Assembly: GCA_958412345.1 (NCBI GenBank) | Contig: CATYSO010000001.1 | Location: 1-64,000, forward strand | DNA length: 64,000 bases | From: an uncultured Collinsella sp. | GTDB lineage: Bacteria; Actinomycetota; Coriobacteriia; Coriobacteriales; Coriobacteriaceae | Direction of reading: 5' to 3' | Part shown: positions 31,989 through 40,840 of the stretch, one piece after another | Layout: every line of letters starts with the position of its first letter | Position numbering within the stretch: the first letter of the stretch is position 1 | Translations under genes and position numbers: made by a program | The notes under the pieces: model-generated | Told to the model about the DNA's origin: nothing | What the model saw: the letters and a program-made list of their open reading frames with translations, nothing else | The model's database searches: none

Positions 31989-33051
31989 GAGCACCGCTTT
32001 CCTTGACCGTCAGCGAGAACAGGCGGAATGCGATGGTGAGCACCGCCACGCCGATCACGCCCGAAAGAATATACATCGCGGCCTGGCCGGCAAAGCCAAG
32101 GCCCTGCTCCTCGGAATAGGCCTGCAGGTAATCACCCGTAGGTAGAGCGTCGGCAAAGGTCGGGGTATCGAGACCGACCGAAGCCTGCAGGCTGTCGTCG
32201 CCAGCCTCCTGAACGGCGGTCGCGGCGCCCTCGGCGTCCCACTCGCCCCAGGCGTCACCCGTGGCCAGCAGGCCAAGCGGCGTGGCCACGACAAGCACGG
32301 CAACCAGGATGAGCGTGGGGACCAGCGAGGTCTTCTTGGCAGCAGCGCCCTCGGCAGCAAGCTGGCCATCGACGGCCTCGGGCCCGACGATAATGCTCGG
32401 CGCCGTCTTCTTGATAAAGCCGTAGATGGCGGCCGTCGCCACGCCCTCGATCACGCCGGCAACCAGCATATGCGGAATCAACATGGCCGGAATAGCCACG
32501 GACAGCGGGAAGGGGCAGTAAAGCGGAGCGCCCGAGGCGTTGGTGAAGAGCATCGGCTGAATGCCAAACTCGATTGCCGCGCACAGGGCCGCCAGGCACA
32601 GGCCGACCCAGCCGCTCACGATGGCAGAAACCGAAGTGCCCCAGCTCTTGTCGTGCAGACGACTGTTGAGCGCACGGAACACGATAGCAGCGACAAACGG
32701 CAGCACAAAGGCCATGTTAAAGCAGTTGGCGCCAAAGGACAGAACGCCGCCGTCGCCAAACAGCAGAGCCTGCAGCGCGAGTGCAACCGAGACTGCAATG
32801 GCAGCAGCCTCGGGGCCCAGCAGCAGCGCGATGAGCGCGCCACCAACGGCGTGACCAGTGGTGCCACCGGGGAGCGGCACGTTGAACATCATGAGCAAGA
32901 AGGAGAACGCGGCGCAGATGCCCAGAAACGCCATATGCTCGCGATCGAGCGTGGCGCGTACCTTTTTGATGCAATGGACCCAAACGGGCACCATCGCCAC
33001 CGCCATAACGGCATCGGTCTGCGGGGACAGATAATTATCGGGAATATGCAT
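31966..33051 (-). CDS. cbiM: Ni/Co ECF transporter substrate-binding subunit (CbiM/NikM with fused N domain)
   Basis: 361 residues. It starts MHIPDNYLSP, where Met1 and His2 form the metal site of CbiM/NikM, which fixes the start at 33051 (GAGAGGG upstream). The membrane core includes LPGGTTGHAVGGALIALLLGP. A C-terminal segment with ATPLGLLATGDAWGEWD resembles the PDGLE/NikN domain, so M and N functions are fused. Either Ni2+ or Co2+ could be carried; the NikR-type palindrome upstream favours nickel. Confidence 0.93.
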   Translation of the reverse strand: MHIPDNYLSPQTDAVMAVAMVPVWVHCIKKVRATLDREHMAFLGICAAFSFLLMMFNVPLPGGTTGHAVGGALIALLLGPEAAAIAVSVALALQALLFGDGGVLSFGANCFNMAFVLPFVAAIVFRALNSRLHDKSWGTSVSAIVSGWVGLCLAALCAAIEFGIQPMLFTNASGAPLYCPFPLSVAIPAMLIPHMLVAGVIEGVATAAIYGFIKKTAPSIIVGPEAVDGQLAAEGAAAKKTSLVPTLILVAVLVVATPLGLLATGDAWGEWDAEGAATAVQEAGDDSLQASVGLDTPTFADALPTGDYLQAYSEEQGLGFAGQAAMYILSGVIGVAVLTIAFRLFSLTVKESGAHGNSRAA

Positions 33052-33075
33052 GAGCCCTCTCAATCAGAACGTTGC

Positions 33076-33103
33076 GTGTTACGTTTCCAACAATCCGTAA
33101 CAC
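33076..33103 (-). promoter_or_regulatory. NikR-type operator upstream of cbiM
   Basis: GTGTTAC, 14 nt, GTAACAC: perfect 7-bp half-sites 25 nt upstream of the cbiM start codon. This fits half-site and spacing patterns reported for the nickel repressor NikR. No nikR gene is in the window. Confidence 0.65.
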
Positions 33104-33269
33104 CGACTCTGCATACTAACAAAAAGGCGCACCGCCCACAACGCAGCACGCCCTTGCAATACGTACGTTATTAACCCAGGTCCACGCACCGTCCAATAAA
33201 GGCCCATGCACTCCCAACTTTCCGGTCACCCGGAAGAAGGTGTGGTCCGCTCGCAACAAGGTTAACGCA

Positions 33270-33364
33270 GGAACCCGCCCCCGAGAGGGGTTTTCTAAGG
33301 CAACATCCCGCAGCCGCGAAGCGGCGAGGACGTTGCCGTGAAAACCCCGCAGGGGGCGGGTTCC
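33270..33364. repeat. Long 3'-UTR hairpin, family H2 (copy 2)
   Basis: Outer arms GGAACCCGCCCCC / GGGGGCGGGTTCC and GGGGTTTTC / GAAAACCCC; middle stem GCAAC/GTTGC; apex ATCCCGCAG, CCGCGAAGCGG, CGAGGAC. It begins 13 nt after the pheT stop. The rest of the 33104-33376 gap has only a short TTCCGG/CCGGAA hairpin. Confidence 0.85.
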
Positions 33365-33376
33365 GAACGGCAAAGA

Positions 33377-35830
33377 TTACGAACGAACCTCGCCGTTTAC
33401 GCCCTTGCACACCTTGGTGACGATCTTCTGGTGCGCCTTCTCGACCTCTTCGCTGGTGAGCGTGTGGTCGTCGGAGCGATACGTAAGCGCAAAGGCCATG
33501 GACTTCTTGCCCGCTCCGATGCGGATGGGATCGCGGTAGACATCGAACAGGCGCACGCCCTCGAGCAGCTTGCCGCCGGCACTGGTAATGCGGCGCTCAA
33601 GATCCTCGCAGGTCACAGTGTTGTCGACCACGATAGCAAGGTCATGCTCAACAGCCGGGTACTGCGAGAACTCGCGATAGTTCTCCTGGTTGCGGGCGCC
33701 CTTGATCAGCTTGTCCAAGTCGAGCTCAAAGGCAACGACGACCTCATCGATGCCCATCGCCTCGCGCGCCTCGGGGTGAATCTCGCCGACCCAGCCCAGC
33801 ACGGTGCCGCCCGAAAGGACCTCGGCGGCACGGCCCGGCTGCAAGAAGGCATAACCCTCGCCCTCGACGGGACGGAAGCGGACCTTCTCGATGCGCAGCT
33901 GGGCGAGCAGCTCCTCGACAATGCCCTTGCCAAAGAAGAAGCGCAGCTTGCGGTACTTCATGTTCCAAGACTGCTCGCTCCACTGGCCCGAGAGCACACC
34001 CGCCACGGACTTGGTCTCCTTGGGCAGGCTGGCGTTCTCGCGACCGTGGAACAGGCTGCCGACCTCGTACAGGTGCACGTTGGGCGTACCGTGAGCCTCG
34101 TTGTAGGCCACGGACTGCAGCAGGCCCGGAAGCAGCGAGCGGCGCATCTCGGTCTGCTCGGCAACCAGCGGGTTCATGAGCACCACGGGGCAACCGCGGC
34201 CCTCGGTGGACATACCGATCTTCTCCAGGTCGCCCGGGGCGGCAAAGCCAAAAGTCGTGGTCTCGTTGAGGCCGCAGGCGCGCAGGATCTCGCCGACCTT
34301 ACGGGTGAGCTTCTGCTCGCGGGTCAGGCCGCCGATGTGGTTCTTGGCAGCCGGGATGGTCGCCGTCACGCGGCCCATGCCCCACAGGCGCAGGACCTCC
34401 TCGATCAGGTCAATCTCGCGCGGCAGGTCGGGACGGAAGCTCGGCGGGGTAACCATAAAGTCCTCGCCGTCGCGCTCGACGGTGCAGCCCAGGCGGGTGA
34501 GCGAGCGCTCGATAAAGTCGGGCTCGATGTCGGCACCGCAGATGGCGTGCACACGGGCCAGGCGCAGCTTAATGCTGTCGATGGTCTTGGGCGCGGGGAA
34601 AACATCGACATAGCCGGGAGCAACCTCGCCGCCGGCGATCTCTTCGATGAGCGCGCAGGTAACGTTGGCGACATCCACGCAGCCGGTCTCGTCAACCTGG
34701 CGCTCAAAGCGAATGGATGCGTCGGAAATCAGCGACAGGTCACGGCTGGTGTGCGAGGTGCGGCCGGCGTCGAAGCAGGCGCTCTCGACCATCACGTCAA
34801 CGGTATCGTCCTCAATCTCGGAATCCATGCCACCCATAACGCCGGCCAGCGCCACAGGACGCTCGCCGTCGGTGATGAGGCCCATGCCGGCGTCGAGCAC
34901 GCGCTCCTCGCCATCGAGCGTCGTGAACTTCTCATCCTGCTGGGCGGCGCGAACCACCACGCGACGGTGGCCATCGCGCTCGGCAAAGGTGTCGAGGTCA
35001 AAGGCGTGCAGTGGCTGGCCGGTGAGCATCATCACGTAGTTGGTGATGTCGACGATGTTGTTGTGCGGGCGCACGCCCAGGGCGTTGAGGCGTTTGACCA
35101 TCCAGTCGGGCGACGGGCCGACCTTGACGTTGCGCACGATACGGGCAACGTAGCGGTCACACAGGCCCTCGTCGGCAATCTCGACCGAAAGCTCGTCGTC
35201 AGTCGCGCGGCCGGTCTCGGCCTTGATGGCGGGCAGCTCAACGTGGAAATCGCGGTCGAAAATGGCGCCGGTCTCGCGGGCCATGCCGATCATGGACAGG
35301 CAGTCGGGGCGGTTGGGCGTGATCTCGCAGTCGAGCACGGTGTCACTCGAGCACACATACTCGGCAAACGGCATGCCGCAGGGCGTATCCTCGGGCAGGA
35401 TCATGATGCCGGAGTGGTCGCCGCCCAGGCCGAGCTCGCGCGCAGAGCAGTTCATGCCCATGGACACGACGCCGCGAAGCTTGCTCTTCTTGATCTTGAC
35501 GTCGCCGGGAAGCACAGCGCCAATCATGGCCGTGACGATGTGGTCGCCGGCCTCGAAGTTCTGCGCGCCGCAGACGATCTGCAGCGGGGCGGGGTTGCCG
35601 TCGGCGTCGAGGTTCTTGTCGCCCACGTCGACCGAGCACACATACATGTGGTCGCTATCGGGATGTGGGGTCTTGGTGAGCACCTTGGCAGTCACCACGT
35701 GGTCGAAGGACTCGCCCACGGTGTCAATCGCCTCGACCTCGGTGCCGGTACGGATATATTCGTCCGAAAGGGTCTTGGGATCCTCCGGAATATCGATCAT
35801 GGTCTTGAGCCAGTCGTAAGAAACGCGCAT
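33377..35830 (-). CDS. pheT: Phenylalanyl-tRNA synthetase beta subunit
   Basis: 817 residues with the expected domain order: EMAP/tRNA-binding domain (about 40-150, ALQIVCGAQNF, LRGVVSMGMNCS), B3/B4 editing domain with the late HAFDLDTF and GVMGGMDSEI, B5 domain, the catalytic-like core (LTRKVGEILRACGLNE) and the C-terminal anticodon-binding (FDX-ACB) domain (SQYPAVEHDLAIVV). It forms the alpha2-beta2 enzyme with PheS and edits mischarged tyrosine. A 163-bp gap with a long hairpin separates it from pheS, unusual for this pair. Confidence 0.97.
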   Translation of the reverse strand: MRVSYDWLKTMIDIPEDPKTLSDEYIRTGTEVEAIDTVGESFDHVVTAKVLTKTPHPDSDHMYVCSVDVGDKNLDADGNPAPLQIVCGAQNFEAGDHIVTAMIGAVLPGDVKIKKSKLRGVVSMGMNCSARELGLGGDHSGIMILPEDTPCGMPFAEYVCSSDTVLDCEITPNRPDCLSMIGMARETGAIFDRDFHVELPAIKAETGRATDDELSVEIADEGLCDRYVARIVRNVKVGPSPDWMVKRLNALGVRPHNNIVDITNYVMMLTGQPLHAFDLDTFAERDGHRRVVVRAAQQDEKFTTLDGEERVLDAGMGLITDGERPVALAGVMGGMDSEIEDDTVDVMVESACFDAGRTSHTSRDLSLISDASIRFERQVDETGCVDVANVTCALIEEIAGGEVAPGYVDVFPAPKTIDSIKLRLARVHAICGADIEPDFIERSLTRLGCTVERDGEDFMVTPPSFRPDLPREIDLIEEVLRLWGMGRVTATIPAAKNHIGGLTREQKLTRKVGEILRACGLNETTTFGFAAPGDLEKIGMSTEGRGCPVVLMNPLVAEQTEMRRSLLPGLLQSVAYNEAHGTPNVHLYEVGSLFHGRENASLPKETKSVAGVLSGQWSEQSWNMKYRKLRFFFGKGIVEELLAQLRIEKVRFRPVEGEGYAFLQPGRAAEVLSGGTVLGWVGEIHPEAREAMGIDEVVVAFELDLDKLIKGARNQENYREFSQYPAVEHDLAIVVDNTVTCEDLERRITSAGGKLLEGVRLFDVYRDPIRIGAGKKSMAFALTYRSDDHTLTSEEVEKAHQKIVTKVCKGVNGEVRS

Positions 35831-35889
35831 GTAGCTCTCCTAGTTCTTAATCTCCGCAAAGGGAGGGGTATCAAATGAAGACGTTCGCC

Positions 35890-35997
35890 TTAGGGTTGTC
35901 CAGGTGCCCCCAGGTTGGCGTGAAAGAGGAGCGACGCGTACTAAAGGTACGCGAGCGACGGTTTGAACGCCAAGATGGGGTGCCTGGGCAAGCCTAA
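35890..35997. repeat. Long hairpin between pheS and pheT
   Basis: Arms 35890-35920 and 35968-35997 pair over about 23 of 30 positions. The right arm contains the pheS stop codon (35994-35996). The apex (GTGAAAGAGGAG, GCGTAC-loop-GTACGC, TTTGAACG) is nearly the same as the apex of the hairpin at 61142-61240. Confidence 0.82.
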
Positions 35998-37070
35998 AAT
36001 TGGTTCAGGAAGCGCATATCGCCAGTCATGAGCGTTCTGAGGTCGGGCAGGTCGTAGCGCAGGGCCGCGACGCGCTCGGCGCCAATGCCAAAGGCGAAGC
36101 CGGTATACTTCTCGGGGTCGATGCCGCAGTTGATAAGAACGTTGGGGTCGACCATGCCGCAGCCCAGGATCTCGATCCAGCCGCTGTGCTTGCAGAAGTT
36201 GCAGCCCTTGCCGCCGCAGACGTGGCAGCTCACGTCCACCTCGCAGCTGGGCTCGGTGAAGGGGAAGAAGTGCGGACGGTAACGCGTCTTGCGGTCCTCG
36301 CCAAACATGCACTTAACAAAGTAGTCGAGCGTGCCCTTCAGGTCGCCAAAGGTGATGCCCTCGTCGACGACCAGGCCCTCGATCTGGTTAAACTGCGGCA
36401 GGTGGCAGGCGTCGGCCGTGTCGGGACGGTAGACGGTGCCCGGGCAGATCATGTAGATGGGCGGCTTCTGCGACTCCATGGTGTGAATCTGCACGCCCGA
36501 GGTCTGGGTGCGCAGCAGCACATCGGACTCGCCGTGGGCGTGAGCCTCGGGATGCGCGACGCTGCCGGGATTGTTGTCGACCACATAGAACGTGTCGCGG
36601 GCCGAGCGGCTCGGGTGATCCATGGGGGCGTTGAGCGCAGTGAAGTTGTAGTAGGAGGTGTCGACCATGGGGCCGGACTCGACGGTGTAGCCGATGCCGC
36701 AGAAGATGTCCTCGGCCTCCTCGATGATCTGCTTGATCAGGTGCTGGTGACCGATCTGCGGACGGATACCCGGCAGCGTGATGTCGACGGCCTCGTGCTC
36801 CAGTGCGTGCTTGAGGGCGGCGGCCTTCATCTCGGTGTTGCGCTCGTCGAGCATACCCTCGATCAGCTGGCGCATCTCGTTGGCGCGCTTGCCCATGACG
36901 GGGCGATCCTCGGGGGCGAGCTTGCCCATCATGCGCATCAGGCCGGTGATGCGGCCCTTGCGACCGAGCAGCTCAACGCGCGCAGCCTCGAGCTTGGCGG
37001 CGTCGTCGGCGCCTGCGACGAGCTCCTTGGCCTCTTCCTCGAGTTTGACCAGATCATCAATCAGACTCAT
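35994..37070 (-). CDS. pheS: Phenylalanyl-tRNA synthetase alpha subunit
   Basis: 358 residues. An N-terminal coiled coil (MSLIDDLVKLEEEAKELV) is followed by the class II catalytic core with HPSRSARDTFYV, HTMESQKPPIYMI, FNQIEGLVVD and CELDV-like SCEVDVSC. The terminal GCGMVDPNVL and FGIGAERVAALRY are the Phe-binding and motif 3 regions. The start at 37070 has AAGGGAAG upstream. Expression is controlled by the T-box leader. Confidence 0.97.
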   Translation of the reverse strand: MSLIDDLVKLEEEAKELVAGADDAAKLEAARVELLGRKGRITGLMRMMGKLAPEDRPVMGKRANEMRQLIEGMLDERNTEMKAAALKHALEHEAVDITLPGIRPQIGHQHLIKQIIEEAEDIFCGIGYTVESGPMVDTSYYNFTALNAPMDHPSRSARDTFYVVDNNPGSVAHPEAHAHGESDVLLRTQTSGVQIHTMESQKPPIYMICPGTVYRPDTADACHLPQFNQIEGLVVDEGITFGDLKGTLDYFVKCMFGEDRKTRYRPHFFPFTEPSCEVDVSCHVCGGKGCNFCKHSGWIEILGCGMVDPNVLINCGIDPEKYTGFAFGIGAERVAALRYDLPDLRTLMTGDMRFLNQF

Positions 37071-37156
37071 GTCTTCCCTTTCGTCTCTCGCGCTCCCCGC
37101 TCGCCGGGACGACTGCCGCCGCCCAGCGTTGCGAAAACGCGGCCCGGTTCGGTAAC

Positions 37157-37440
37157 AAAAAAACCGCCCTCGGGCATGTGCATTGCCCAAGGACGGTTGA
37201 ATTCCGCGGTACCACCTTGTTTGACCCGGCGGATGTCTGGCCCGCCGTGCCCACTCTGCGCCCCTTATCGCGAGGCTCACGGCTTCCCTACTGGGGCTTC
37301 GCCGCCGCTAGCCGCGCGCCCGTTGAGGTCGCTGCTCGGGAGTGAACGCTTGGCCCTTGCCACCGCAGGAAGGCTTGCAGCCCATGACCTTCCCTCTCTT
37401 GCCGGCGACGCGGCGGGCAAAACCCTCTCCGTCAACGCAT
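37157..37440 (-). promoter_or_regulatory. T-box riboswitch of pheST
   Basis: The canonical T-box AAGGTGGTACCGCGG is present on the minus strand (37204-37218). The terminator stem ACCGTCCTTGGGC / GCCCGAGGGCGGT plus TTTTTTT (37157-37199) competes with it. Stem I lies upstream; a TTC in GCGTTCACTC (about 37340) is the best candidate Phe specifier. Uncharged tRNA-Phe would stabilise the antiterminator. An extended -10 (TGGTATCCT, 37449-37457) upstream is the likely promoter. Confidence 0.9.
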
Positions 37441-37575
37441 TGGGCTATAGGATACCACATTGTGTGAGCGTATCGCCGCGTTCCGTTTTGTTCGTGCTGG
37501 GTACAAGGCAGGTAGCTGTGCAAACTGGCCGAGCACCCGCCTGCGGCGCTCGGCCTGCGAGATTAAGGATACGGA

Positions 37576-39159
37576 ATGGGAAAGAAACTCGATAAAAAGG
37601 CCAAGGCCGCCGTGGCAAAGGCTGCCAAGGGCGTCAAGGCTGCTAAAGTCGACAAGGCCGTCAAAAAGTTCCGCAAACTCGAGGGCAAGCTGTGGACTCG
37701 CGAGTACCTGCTCAAGATTGCCGAGTTCGATGGAGCGACGATTGCTCCTGCCAACGGCGCAGCAGCGCGTGCCGACGCCATGGGCACGCTTGCCGGCGAG
37801 CATCACAAGCTGCTGACCAGCGAGAAGTCCGTTGAGCTCGTACGCTCGTTAGCGCGCGAGACCGTCGCCGGCGGCAAAATCGACGACCCTCAGCTGCTCG
37901 ACGAGATCCGTGTGCTCGGCCGCGATCAACGTGAGGCCAGTGCCATTCCCACCGAAGAAGCCGAGGCCTGGACTAGGCTCACCTGCGAGGCGGACGCCGC
38001 GTGGCACAAGGCCAAGGCAGCCAACGACTGGGCGAGCTTTGAGACCTATGTGGATAGAATCGTCGCCCAACTTAAGCATCAGGCCGAGCTCATGGACCCC
38101 AAGCGCGATCCATACGACGTTTGGCTCGACCAGTACGAGCGCGGCCTTTCCGCCAAGAGCTTCGATGCGTTTTGCGATGAGGTCAAGGCCACGGTCGTGC
38201 CGCTCGTGCACGCCATCGGCGAGCGCGGCCAGCAGCCGGCTGCCGACTTTTTGCACGCCCACGTGCCCGAGGCTGCCCAGCGCGCCATGAGCTTCGACCT
38301 TATGAAGCTTGTCGGCCTGGACCTGGACGACACCACGCTTGCCTTTACCGAGCATCCGTTTAGCGAGGGCTTTGCCGTGGGTGATGCGCGCATCGCGACG
38401 CACATCTACGAGGGCGACTGCATCTCCAACGTCTACAGCATCATCCACGAGGCGGGGCACGCCATGTACGAGCTGGGCGTCAATCCCGCCTATGCGCGCA
38501 CGTGCTTGGAGGGCGGCACCTCCATGGGCATCCACGAGAGCCAGAGCCGCTTTTTCGAGAACACCGTGGGTCGCAGTCGTGCCTTTATGGGCCCGCTGCT
38601 CGAGGTGCTGCGTCGTCACGCGCCCGAGGTCTACGGCGACGTCGACGAAGACACGCTCTACCGCGCCGTGAACATCGCGCAGCCGTCGTTGATCCGCACC
38701 GAGGCCGACGAGCTCACCTATCCGCTGCATATTATGGTGCGCTACCAGATCGAGCGCATGCTGTTTGCCGGCGAGGCTACGGCCAAGGACATCCCCGCGC
38801 TTTGGAATCGCTTTATGGACGAGTACCTGGGCATTCCCGTTCCCGACGACACGCACGGCTGCCTGCAGGATACGCATTGGAGCGGCGGTTCGTTTGGCTA
38901 CTTCCCCACGTATGCGCTGGGTAGCGCCTACGATGCCATGTTTGTGCCGGCCATGTGCCGCGACGGTGTCGACCTCAATGGCGCCTGTGCGAGCGGCGAC
39001 CTGGCACCCGTCCGCACCTGGCTGGGCGAGCACATTTGGCAGTGGGGCCGCGCCAAAGACGCGCCGGAGCTCATCAAGGGCGCCTGCGGCATGGCGTTCG
39101 ATGCCCGCTACTACTGCAGCTACCTGCAGGACAAGTTCACCACGCTCTACGAGCTGTAA
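37576..39159 (+). CDS. Carboxypeptidase M32
   Basis: A 527-residue zinc carboxypeptidase of the Taq/Pfu M32 family. The HEAGH zinc motif is at 291-295 with the third ligand region MGIHESQSRF just after. Other family segments are DPYDVWLDQYERG, FTEHPF and WSGGSFGYFPTYALG. An N-terminal Lys/Ala-rich tail (residues 1-33) is extra. It is a cytoplasmic peptide-trimming enzyme. The ATG at 37576 follows AAGGATACGGA. It is monocistronic, divergent from pheS. Confidence 0.95.
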   Translation: MGKKLDKKAKAAVAKAAKGVKAAKVDKAVKKFRKLEGKLWTREYLLKIAEFDGATIAPANGAAARADAMGTLAGEHHKLLTSEKSVELVRSLARETVAGGKIDDPQLLDEIRVLGRDQREASAIPTEEAEAWTRLTCEADAAWHKAKAANDWASFETYVDRIVAQLKHQAELMDPKRDPYDVWLDQYERGLSAKSFDAFCDEVKATVVPLVHAIGERGQQPAADFLHAHVPEAAQRAMSFDLMKLVGLDLDDTTLAFTEHPFSEGFAVGDARIATHIYEGDCISNVYSIIHEAGHAMYELGVNPAYARTCLEGGTSMGIHESQSRFFENTVGRSRAFMGPLLEVLRRHAPEVYGDVDEDTLYRAVNIAQPSLIRTEADELTYPLHIMVRYQIERMLFAGEATAKDIPALWNRFMDEYLGIPVPDDTHGCLQDTHWSGGSFGYFPTYALGSAYDAMFVPAMCRDGVDLNGACASGDLAPVRTWLGEHIWQWGRAKDAPELIKGACGMAFDARYYCSYLQDKFTTLYEL

Positions 39160-39180
39160 AGCTTAGACAACACGCAACGC

Positions 39181-39219
39181 AAAGGGGCGCCGCAGGATCT
39201 ATCCCGCGGCGCCCCTTTT
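39181..39219 (+). terminator. Terminator of the M32 gene
   Basis: AAAGGGGCGCCGC / GCGGCGCCCC with an 11-12 nt loop and a TTTTT tail. Confidence 0.92.
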
Positions 39220-39236
39220 TCATCTAAACCAGAGAC

Positions 39237-39294
39237 CCGGCACTTGGGGACGTTCCTTTTATCCCGGCACTTTAGGAACGTCCCCAAGTGCCGG
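39237..39294. repeat. REP-like palindrome E (GGGGACGTTCC)
   Basis: Perfect 21-bp arms (39237-39257 and 39274-39294, core TTGGGGACGTTCCT) with a 16-nt loop that itself repeats CCGGCACTT. It is paired with the hairpin that follows directly, as at 61042-61281. Confidence 0.9.
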
Positions 39295-39426
39295 ATAAGC
39301 GAGCAAGGTGACGTGAAATGAAAGGGCGCTGACCTTCTGGTCGCGCCCTTGAAATTGAACGTCAGATTGCCGCTTGGGGCCGCTTGCAGCGTCGAGTAGT
39401 TACGCGGTTTGGTAAAACCGCGTAAC
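39295..39426. repeat. 3'-UTR hairpin unit CHR1 (copy 1), downstream of glmM
   Basis: Contains GCGAGCAAGGTGACGTGAAA, an apical stem AAGGGCGC...GCGCCCTT, TTGAACGTCAGATTGCCGCT and TTGCAGCGTCGAG. It ends in a perfect 12-bp hairpin (GTTACGCGGTTT / AAACCGCGTAAC, 39399-39426) whose last base is part of the glmM stop. All blocks except the apical stem recur at 61142-61281. Confidence 0.85.
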
Positions 39427-40757
39427 TACAGAGCTTCCAACGCGTTGGCGATGCGCTTCATGGCGGCGTCGGCGGATGCTTGGTCGGGCGCCTCGGCCAG
39501 CACGCGGATAACCGACTCGGTTCCGCTCTTGCGCACCAGCACGCGGCCCTCGCCTGCCAGCGCAGCCTCGGCCTCGGCGATGGCGTTCTGCACGCCCATG
39601 TTCTCGAGCGCGGCGTCCTTGTCGGCCACGCGCACGGCAACCTGCGCCTGCGGCAGCAGCTTGCACGGAGCCGTAAGCTGCGAGAGCGTCTCGCGCTCGG
39701 CACGAATCACTTCCATCACGCGCAGCGAGGTCATAATGCCGTCGCCCGTGCGCTCGATATCGCCAAAGATCGTATGGCCCGTCTGCTCGCCGCCCAGGCT
39801 GTAGCCGCCCTCGCGCATCTTGGCATACACGTGACGGTCGCCCACGCCGCTGGTCACGGCGCTCAGGCCGGCAAGCTCCAGCGACTTGACCAGGCCAAAG
39901 TTGCTGGCAATCGTCGGCACCACGGTACCGCCCGAAAGACGACCGTGCTTGTTCAGGTACACGCCGCACACGTACAGAATCTGGTCGCCGTCGACCACGC
40001 GGCCGCGCTCGTCCACGGCCAAGCAGCGGTCGGCATCGCCGTCGTAGGCAAAGCCCACGTCCAGACCCTGCTCCACCACGTGGCGCTGTAGGCGCTCCAT
40101 ATGCGTGGAGCCACAATCGACGTTGATGTTAAAGCCATCGGGCGCGGCGTTGATCACGCGCACATCGGCGCCCAGCGCGTCGAATACCGGCTTGGCCACC
40201 GAGGACGCCGAGCCGTTGGCGCAGTCGAGACCGATCTTGACGCCCTGCAGCGAAAAGTTCGCGCTTGCGATGAGCGAGGCGATATAGCGGTTGCGACCCT
40301 GCATGTAGTCCACCGTGGCGCCGATGTGGTTGCCCGTGGCCAGCGGCACCTCGCTCTTCTCATCGATGTAATCCTCGATGAGCTCCAGCACGTCCTCGTC
40401 CATCTTAAAACCGTCGCTATTGACGAGCTTAATGCCGTTATCGCAAAACGGGTTGTGGCTCGCGCTGATCATGATGCCGCAATCGAAGCAGCCTTCCACG
40501 GTCTGATGTGCTACGCCCGGCGTGGGGATCACGTGCAGCATATAGGCGTCCGCACCGCTCGCGACCAGGCCACTCACCAGCGCCGCCTCGAACATATAAC
40601 TCGAGCGACGCGTGTCCTTACCCACGATGACGCGCGCCTTGCGCTCGCGGTTGGCGCCGTAATACCAGCCCACAAAACGGCCAATCTTATAAGCGTGCTC
40701 TACCGTCAGCCCAACGTTGGCCTCACCGCGAAAGCCGTCGGTGCCAAAGTACTTCAT
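39426..40757 (-). CDS. glmM: Phosphoglucosamine mutase
   Basis: Converts glucosamine-6-phosphate to glucosamine-1-phosphate for peptidoglycan and glycan precursors. 443 residues, starting MKYFGTDGFRGEAN (family-typical). The catalytic serine loop is SASHNPFCDNGIK, the metal loop DGDADRCLAVDE and the substrate-binding motif GGEQTGHTIF; RKSGTESVIRV is the phosphate-binding C-terminus. It stands alone and is followed by repeat unit CHR1. Confidence 0.97.
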   Translation of the reverse strand: MKYFGTDGFRGEANVGLTVEHAYKIGRFVGWYYGANRERKARVIVGKDTRRSSYMFEAALVSGLVASGADAYMLHVIPTPGVAHQTVEGCFDCGIMISASHNPFCDNGIKLVNSDGFKMDEDVLELIEDYIDEKSEVPLATGNHIGATVDYMQGRNRYIASLIASANFSLQGVKIGLDCANGSASSVAKPVFDALGADVRVINAAPDGFNINVDCGSTHMERLQRHVVEQGLDVGFAYDGDADRCLAVDERGRVVDGDQILYVCGVYLNKHGRLSGGTVVPTIASNFGLVKSLELAGLSAVTSGVGDRHVYAKMREGGYSLGGEQTGHTIFGDIERTGDGIMTSLRVMEVIRAERETLSQLTAPCKLLPQAQVAVRVADKDAALENMGVQNAIAEAEAALAGEGRVLVRKSGTESVIRVLAEAPDQASADAAMKRIANALEAL

Positions 40758-40770
40758 GCGCTCTCCTTAC

Positions 40771-40803
40771 AAAATAGGGGCGAACAGATTGCCTGTCCGC
40801 CCC
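40771..40803 (-). terminator. Terminator between the DUF4012 gene and glmM
   Basis: GGGGCGGACAG / CTGTTCGCCCC with a 5-nt loop and a TATTTTGT tail on the minus strand. Confidence 0.85.
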
Positions 40804-40840
40804 AAAATGGTACTCGATTATCTGCGCTACCAGAAAAACC

